Origin: N074bin45 sp039587475 | GTDB taxonomy: Bacteria; Gemmatimonadota; Gemmatimonadetes; Gemmatimonadales; GWC2-71-9 | Assembly: GCA_039587475.1 (NCBI GenBank) | Contig: JBDHIK010000007.1 | Span: 1-64,000, forward strand | Direction of reading: 5' to 3' | DNA length: 64,000 bases | Part shown: positions 59,247 to 64,000 of the stretch, in pieces | Layout of the letters: each line of letters opens with the position of its first letter | How positions within the stretch are numbered: position 1 is the stretch's first letter | Notes under the pieces: model-generated | What the model saw: only the letters and a program-made list of their open reading frames with translations | Database searches by the model: none | Told to the model about the DNA's origin: nothing | Made by a program: the position numbers and the translations under genes

Positions 59247-61409
59247 ATGACCACCGAATCTCCCACCGTCCCCACCTCCACCCCCTGGTGGCGTCAGGCC
59301 AAAGCCCGACGCGCGCTTCTGATCGTCGTCCTGTCGATCGGGGCCTTCGGGGTGGCCTTTGCGGCCGGTGCCTGGATGCGCGCCTGCGCCGGTAGCCGGT
59401 GTCCCTCCATCGAAGGCCTGGAAGGGTACGACCCCGATCAGGCCTCCAAGGTGTTCGCGGCCGATGGTCGCCTGATCACCGACTTCGGCCTCGAGCGGCG
59501 CACCGTCGTCCCGCTCGACGAAATGTCCCCGGCGGTGATCTCGGCGTTCCTCTCGACGGAGGACAAGCGGTTCTACCAACATGGCGGTATCGACTGGATC
59601 CGGTTCGCCGGGGCGGTCAAGAGCAATATTCTGGCGGGTGGCTTCGAGGAGGGTTTTTCCAGTATCACCATGCAGCTCGCCGGGAACCTCTTCCCTGAGG
59701 ACATCAACCGGCGGGACCGGTCCATCAAACGCAAAGTCCGGGAGATGCGGGTGGCCCGGCAAATCGAGAAGAAGTACCCGAAGGACAAGATTCTCGAGCT
59801 GTACCTCAACCAGATCAACCTCGGGAACCGGGCCTACGGGGTCGAGGCCGCCTCACAGAGGTATTTCGGGAAGTCGGTGAGGGATGTGAACGTAGCCGAA
59901 TCCGCCCTGCTCGCCGCCCTGCCCAAGGCCCCATCGCGATACAATCCACGCCGAAATCCCAAGCGGGCCATTCTGAGGCGGAATTCGATCATCAACTCCA
60001 TGCGGGACGATGCCCTGTTCTCCGCTGAGGAAGCCGAACGCTGGAAGTCGTATCCGCTCCTCCTGTCGTCACGGTCGGACTACAGCGGCGTCGCCGAGTA
60101 TTTCGTGGAGTATGTACGCCAACAACTGGATGCCAGATTCGGGAGCGACCTGTACAGCGAAGGCTACCGGATCTATACGACGCTCGATCTCGACATGCAG
60201 CAGGCGGCAGAGCGGGCGCTGGAGGCCCAACTGCAGGCCATCGAGGACGGCGCCTATGGAGAGTTTGACCACCAGACCTATGCCGAGTACCTCGAGCAGC
60301 GGGCTGAAGGGGCCGGAGAATCGGAAGGGACTTCGCCCTATCTCCAGGGCCTCGCCCTGAGCGTGGAGGCCCAGACCGGGTATATCCGTGCCATGGTGGG
60401 AGGGCGGGATTTCGCCGACAGCAAGTTCAACCGGGCGACCCAGGCCAGGCGCCAGCCGGGGTCGACGTTCAAGCCATTCGTCTACTCAGCGGCCATCCGG
60501 GCCGGCATCCCCCTGTCGTACATCATGGTGGATGAGCCCATCAGCGTTGAGATGAACATCGGCGAACCCCCATGGGAGCCGAAGAACTTCAGCCTGCGGT
60601 ACAATGGTCCAATGACCCTGCGGCGGGCCCTGTTCACGTCCGACAACATCATCGCCGTACGCCTGGGGCTGGAAGAAGTGGGCGAGCAGGCAGTCATTTC
60701 CGAGGCGGTGAAGTACGGGATCACCACCCCGATCCCGCCGTATCCTTCGATTTTCATCGGGTCCGCCGACGTCCTTCCCATTCAGCTCATCGGCGCCTAC
60801 ACGACGTTCGCCAACATGGGGACACGGACCACCCCGCTCGGAATCCTGCGTGTCGAGGATCGCAGCGGGCGTATCCTGTGGGAGCCCGAGAGCCGCCACG
60901 AGGTGGTGGCGGATTCCGCACACACCTGGCTGGTGTCGGACGTTCTGCGAGATGTCATTCGCCGGGGCACCGGCTACGCCGCGGTCCGGGCGCAGGGCTT
61001 CGACCTGCCGGCCGGGGGCAAGACCGGCACGACCAACGACGGCTACGATGTGTGGTTCGTCGGCTTCACTGCGGACCTGGTCACCGGGATCTGGGTCGGG
61101 TTCGACCAGCCCAAGCGAATCATGAACCTGGCCCAGGGTGGCCGGCTGGCGGCTCCCGCCTGGACCCAGATGATGAAGGAAGTGTACGAACGGCGACCCG
61201 CTCCCAAGCCGTGGCCGAGGCCCGGGGGCCTCACGTTCCAGGAGATCGACGTGTCGACGGGGTACATCGTGACCTCGTTCTGCCCCACCGATCTCCGCAT
61301 CGTCGAGTCGTACCTGCCGGGCACCGAGCCGGATCAATTCTGCCCGGTGCATTCACCGTTCCGCATCGGAGGGAGCACCAGCTCCGCGTCGACGCCCGGC
61401 GACCACTAG
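59247..61409 (+). CDS. Penicillin-binding protein 1A (bifunctional)
   Basis: 720 aa. One N-terminal membrane anchor (about 22-42). Glycosyltransferase (GT51) domain with catalytic Glu105 in STEDKRFYQHGGID and SSITMQLAGNLF; transpeptidase domain with S406-T-F-K409, SDN in FTSDNIIAVR and KTGT (592-595). Polymerises and cross-links peptidoglycan. A GGRDFADSKFNRATQA stretch precedes the active Ser. The C-terminal tail has two Cys. The next gene starts immediately after its stop. Confidence 0.94.
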   Translation: MTTESPTVPTSTPWWRQAKARRALLIVVLSIGAFGVAFAAGAWMRACAGSRCPSIEGLEGYDPDQASKVFAADGRLITDFGLERRTVVPLDEMSPAVISAFLSTEDKRFYQHGGIDWIRFAGAVKSNILAGGFEEGFSSITMQLAGNLFPEDINRRDRSIKRKVREMRVARQIEKKYPKDKILELYLNQINLGNRAYGVEAASQRYFGKSVRDVNVAESALLAALPKAPSRYNPRRNPKRAILRRNSIINSMRDDALFSAEEAERWKSYPLLLSSRSDYSGVAEYFVEYVRQQLDARFGSDLYSEGYRIYTTLDLDMQQAAERALEAQLQAIEDGAYGEFDHQTYAEYLEQRAEGAGESEGTSPYLQGLALSVEAQTGYIRAMVGGRDFADSKFNRATQARRQPGSTFKPFVYSAAIRAGIPLSYIMVDEPISVEMNIGEPPWEPKNFSLRYNGPMTLRRALFTSDNIIAVRLGLEEVGEQAVISEAVKYGITTPIPPYPSIFIGSADVLPIQLIGAYTTFANMGTRTTPLGILRVEDRSGRILWEPESRHEVVADSAHTWLVSDVLRDVIRRGTGYAAVRAQGFDLPAGGKTGTTNDGYDVWFVGFTADLVTGIWVGFDQPKRIMNLAQGGRLAAPAWTQMMKEVYERRPAPKPWPRPGGLTFQEIDVSTGYIVTSFCPTDLRIVESYLPGTEPDQFCPVHSPFRIGGSTSSASTPGDH

Positions 61410-62657
61410 ATGCCGGCCCAGAGGCTCAGCGCCCCGTGGGTCATCCCCGTCACGTCTTCTCCCATTCGTTCCGGCGCCGTCCTGCTCGACGACGTGGGGC
61501 GCATTGTGGCCGTCGGGCCCGATCAGGAGGTTCCCAGGCCTCCCGGAGTTGCCCAGGAGCATTTTCCAGCCGCCGTCCTCATGCCCGGGTTGGTCAATTG
61601 CCACACGCATCTCGAGTTGACCGGCTTCGCCGGTCAGGTGGAGGAGCCGGCATTTCCGGCCTGGATCAGAAAGGTTCGCGCACTCAAGGAAGTCCGGACG
61701 GCGGATGACTTCGAGGAAGCGGCCCGACGAGGCCTGGCGCAGTGCTTCGCCGCCGGGGTCACCACCATCGCCGAGACGGGTGATTCTGGGGCGGTGGTTG
61801 GCGCGCTCCACGCGCTGGGCGGACGGGGCGTGGTCTACCAGGAGGTGTTTGGACCGCACCCGGACCAGCGGGACGAGGCCCTGGGCCAGTTGCAGGAGCG
61901 CTTCGCGGCCCTGCAGGACGTTGCCGGACCAGCAATCCGAGTTGGTGTGTCGCCCCATGCGCCTTACACGGTCAGTGGCCCCCTGTACCGCGCGGTCGCG
62001 GACTGGGCCCGGGAGGAGGCCATCCCCCTTGCGGTCCACATCGCGGAGTCCCATGCCGAGCATGACCTGCTTCAGTCGGGGACCGGCCCGTTCCGGGATG
62101 CGTGGGATACCCGGGGCATTCCCCTTCCAGAGCCACTCGGTGATGCCCCCGTCGGTTGGCTCGACCGCCACGGTGTTCTGCAGGCGGGCACCCTCTGCAT
62201 CCATTGTGTTCAGGTCGGATCCCACGACATCGCCCTGCTGGCGGAGCGCGGCTGCGCCGTAGCCCACTGCCCCCGGTCGAACCGGTGCCATGGTCATGGT
62301 GATGCCCCGCTCGGGGCCATGCTGGATGCCGGCATCCCCGTGGGTGTGGGCACGGATTCAGAGGCCTCGACCGCACCGGACCTGCTGGCAGAAGCGCGCC
62401 TGGCGGCCGAGCTTGCCGGGCTGTCCCCGTCGTCGGCTCTCGCCCTGGCCACCAGCGGAGCCGCCCGGGCCATCGGTTGGGGCGATGAGGTGGGTGCGCT
62501 GGCCAGGGGCCTCTGGGGTGACATCGTGGTTCGGGCGCTTCCTGATCCGGACCAGGACAGTCCGGATTGGGTGGTCCGTGCCGTCATCGCTGATCGGACG
62601 CCGGTGCTGGTGACCTATGTGGGTGGGGTGGAGCGATACCGCGATGCATCCGCGTGA
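61410..62657 (+). CDS. Amidohydrolase (aminofutalosine/chlorohydrolase-type deaminase)
   Basis: 415 aa. Metal-dependent hydrolase of the ATZ/TRZ family: HxH in NCHTHLELTG, SPHAPYTVS, HIAESHAEHD (His and catalytic Glu), HCVQV, CPRSN and the last ligand Asp in GTDSEAST. Aminodeoxyfutalosine deaminase of the futalosine menaquinone pathway is a good candidate, but guanine or S-adenosylhomocysteine deaminase-like activity cannot be excluded. Begins directly after the PBP1A stop and is probably co-transcribed. Confidence 0.8.
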   Translation: MPAQRLSAPWVIPVTSSPIRSGAVLLDDVGRIVAVGPDQEVPRPPGVAQEHFPAAVLMPGLVNCHTHLELTGFAGQVEEPAFPAWIRKVRALKEVRTADDFEEAARRGLAQCFAAGVTTIAETGDSGAVVGALHALGGRGVVYQEVFGPHPDQRDEALGQLQERFAALQDVAGPAIRVGVSPHAPYTVSGPLYRAVADWAREEAIPLAVHIAESHAEHDLLQSGTGPFRDAWDTRGIPLPEPLGDAPVGWLDRHGVLQAGTLCIHCVQVGSHDIALLAERGCAVAHCPRSNRCHGHGDAPLGAMLDAGIPVGVGTDSEASTAPDLLAEARLAAELAGLSPSSALALATSGAARAIGWGDEVGALARGLWGDIVVRALPDPDQDSPDWVVRAVIADRTPVLVTYVGGVERYRDASA

Positions 62658-62695
62658 CGAATCGGTAAGGGCCCGGGTACGGCGCAGGGAGCGTC

Positions 62696-62724
62696 TTGCA
62701 AGGCCAATTCTCGGCCGTTACGAT
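62696..62724 (+). promoter_or_regulatory. Promoter of the HNH endonuclease gene
   Basis: TTGCAA (62696-62701), exact 17-bp spacer, TACGAT (62719-62724). Start near 62731 gives a roughly 100-base leader. The spacer holds GGCC-N7-GGCC. Confidence 0.5.
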
Positions 62725-62738
62725 TCAAAGACCGGGAC

Positions 62739-62804
62739 GGGTGCGTTCGCCATGTGTCCAAGTGGTATGGCCTCGTCCGTCTGGTAAGGGAGATGGTCGC
62801 ACCC
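62739..62804 (+). ncRNA. Possible structured 5' leader with an 11-codon upstream ORF
   Basis: A perfect 7-bp stem GGGTGCG (62739-62745) / CGCACCC (62798-62804) encloses an inner hairpin GCCAT (62749-62753) / ATGGC (62767-62771). Within it an ATG at 62752 opens a short reading frame MCPSGMASSVW ending at TAA 62785-62787. It starts about 8 bases after the predicted transcription start. No known riboswitch class is recognised. Confidence 0.3.
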
Positions 62805-62832
62805 TCCACGTCACGAACTCGGGGGATCCTCC

Positions 62833-63384
62833 GTGAGGTGTCTGGCCCTCAACGCCTCGTATGAACCACTGACACTGGTCCCGGTGCGTCGTGCACTGCG
62901 GCTGGTGATTGATGGTAAGGCCGAGATCGTCGAGTCGGAAGGCCGGCATGTCGTCCGGAGTGAGCGGCTGCGTATTCCGCGTCCCGCCATCATTCGCCTC
63001 GTCCGTTTCGTCCACGTGCCGCGTCGCTTCCGCCGCCAGGTCACCAATACCTTCCTGTTCGCTCGGGACGACTACCGCTGCCAATACTGCCAGCGGACCC
63101 AGGGAGACCTGCGCCACCGCGAGTGCCTGACACGCGACCACCTGGTGCCGTTGTCACGTGGGGGAGCAAACACCTGGACCAACGTGGTGACTGCGTGCAG
63201 CACCTGCAACACCCGCAAGGGCAACCGTCTGGTCGAGGAATGCGGCATGCACCCGCATCTCGAACCGCGCGAGCCGCATTTCGTGCACCTGGCCTGGGCG
63301 GTGCGTCGCTTGTCGCCCATCCAGTCGAAGTACATTCGCATGTTCTACGGCGAGGAAGCTCTTACGGCGCTGAGCGGACTCTGA
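62833..63384 (+). CDS. HNH endonuclease
   Basis: 183 aa. Starts (GTG) with MRCLALNASYEPL, an N-terminal beta domain, and carries the HNH nuclease core: CQYCQRT and CSTCNTRKG zinc CxxC pairs around RDHLVPLSRGG (HNH His) with NTWTNVVTACSTCN (Asn and following). Compact, widely conserved standalone family of unknown target. Ribosome site GGGGGAT upstream. Its last 23 bases overlap the convergent DUF4390-like gene. Confidence 0.85.
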   Translation: MRCLALNASYEPLTLVPVRRALRLVIDGKAEIVESEGRHVVRSERLRIPRPAIIRLVRFVHVPRRFRRQVTNTFLFARDDYRCQYCQRTQGDLRHRECLTRDHLVPLSRGGANTWTNVVTACSTCNTRKGNRLVEECGMHPHLEPREPHFVHLAWAVRRLSPIQSKYIRMFYGEEALTALSGL

Positions 63385-64000
63385 ATCGGTCAGACCGGGC
63401 TTCCAGGCGGAGGCTCGGCAGCCCGGCCAGACGGAGCAACAGGCGTTTGGCGCCCCGGCTAACGGCGTCACCCAGGCTTTCCCCTCCACCCGCCGCGGAC
63501 CCCAGGTCCCCCCGCAGAAACCGGTCGAGTTCCTCCAGATCCGAATCCGACAACGTGGCCAGGCCGAGGACACCGGCGTAGTAGAACTCGCCGTCCTCCC
63601 GGGGCTTGATGGTAATCCGGTAGGCGTATTCGAGGGCCGCTGCCAGTGCCTCCAGGGTGGCGTACCGGCGCTCACCCACGGATGACGGCGTAATGGTATT
63701 GACCGTGTACTGATCCAGGAGGGGCTCGCGGCGCACCACGACATCCCACTCGACCTGGCGGCGTAGTGCGTCGAACCACACGCCGCGGTCCTGCCACAGT
63801 TCCACACGAAAGTGCATTCGGATAGGAAACCCGGATCGAAGCATGGTACTCCAACGTCCGTCCTCGATCAGGGCGTGGGCCCGGAGCACGGGGTCACGGC
63901 TTCCCGCGTCGGTCGAGTCCTCCGAAAGTGCCACCTCCAGGCGCACGCGGTCCTGGCCCGTGAGCACGGGAGCGCCCCACAGGGCGGCCAGCACCGCAAC
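63362..64000 (-). CDS. DUF4390-like exported protein, N-terminus outside window
   Basis: The frame stays open to the window edge, so the start lies beyond 64000; 212 codons are visible. The first residues (VAVLAALWGAPVLTG) look like the end of a signal peptide. The rest has beta-strand and helix patterning with YTVNTITPSSVGERRYATLE and RVELWQDRGVWFD, resembling DUF4390, a family often encoded beside sensor kinases. Identification is tentative. It overlaps the convergent HNH gene by 23 bases. Confidence 0.55.
   Translation of the reverse strand, partial: VAVLAALWGAPVLTGQDRVRLEVALSEDSTDAGSRDPVLRAHALIEDGRWSTMLRSGFPIRMHFRVELWQDRGVWFDALRRQVEWDVVVRREPLLDQYTVNTITPSSVGERRYATLEALAAALEYAYRITIKPREDGEFYYAGVLGLATLSDSDLEELDRFLRGDLGSAAGGGESLGDAVSRGAKRLLLRLAGLPSLRLEARSDRFRVRSAP

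Noticed and set aside
62745..62820. tRNA-like D-arm (GTCCAAGTGGTATGGCC) upstream of the HNH gene
   Set aside because: No seven-base acceptor stem, no proper anticodon arm and no T-loop TTCGAATC equivalent; it does not fold as a tRNA.
1..64000. CRISPR arrays, insertion sequences or prophage genes
   Set aside because: No spaced direct repeats, transposase, integrase or phage structural genes were seen on either strand.

Overview
The window is a GC-rich bacterial chromosome segment, packed with genes and without insertion sequences, integrases, CRISPR arrays, rRNA or any tRNA I could support. Outer-membrane assembly proteins (TamA/TamB), an ADP-heptose-type glycosyltransferase, an MsbA-like exporter and many lipoproteins point to a diderm. 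The short RpoD-type sigma factor (297 aa), the ADP/ATP-translocase-like (Npt) carriers, the cytochrome c-FTR1 fusion, the PorX-like regulator and M48/M28 lipoproteins together look most like a Gemmatimonadota genome; that is inference from gene content only. No gene-free stretch exceeds 300 bases; the longest are 15540-15822 and 19117-19349, and both contain promoter-like sequence.

Layout. 1-3.3 kb: two Npt-like carriers, tail to tail. 3.4-5 kb: a membrane Ser/Thr kinase and a Fur-family repressor whose N-terminus is in the wrong frame. 5.1-8 kb: M28 peptidase, YciI protein, M48 protease. 8-14.5 kb (minus): glcDEF (glycolate oxidase), YgfZ, an SDR epimerase and a family-5 uracil-DNA glycosylase. 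14.6-19.1 kb (minus): sigma factor, aroB, cobalamin adenosyltransferase, PBP4-type carboxypeptidase. 19.3-33 kb (plus): tamA-tamB-lipid kinase, a GAF/PAS histidine kinase and an NtrC-like regulator lacking the sigma-54 contact motif, a small zinc-binding protein, HAD phosphatase, an unknown membrane protein and acpS. 33-35.2 kb: cytochrome c-FTR1 iron permease.

35.2-49.1 kb (minus) is one very long, mostly overlapping gene row: yebC, ruvC, ruvA, a 57-aa zinc ribbon, ruvB, queA, tgt, yajC, def, fmt, thiE/tenI, thiS, thiG, rsmB, a PASTA-only membrane protein, rpe, tlpA, tsaD, lgt. It combines DNA repair, queuosine synthesis, protein maturation, thiamine and envelope functions. The PASTA protein sits where Firmicutes keep a PASTA kinase, but it has no kinase domain.

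49.2-55.6 kb: a lipoprotein, a heptosyltransferase, a broken PorX-like response regulator/PglZ gene, an MsbA-like ABC exporter and a glycosyltransferase. 55.6-64 kb: a patatin fused to a ferredoxin, class V aminotransferase, tyrS, PBP1A, an amidohydrolase, an HNH nuclease with a possibly structured leader, and a DUF4390-like gene cut by the window edge.

All eight convergent gene pairs meet within a 23-bp overlap to a 7-bp gap, three of them sharing one CTAG as both stop codons. Several promoters lie so close to the start codon that leaderless transcripts are likely (tyrS, the 49.3-kb lipoprotein).
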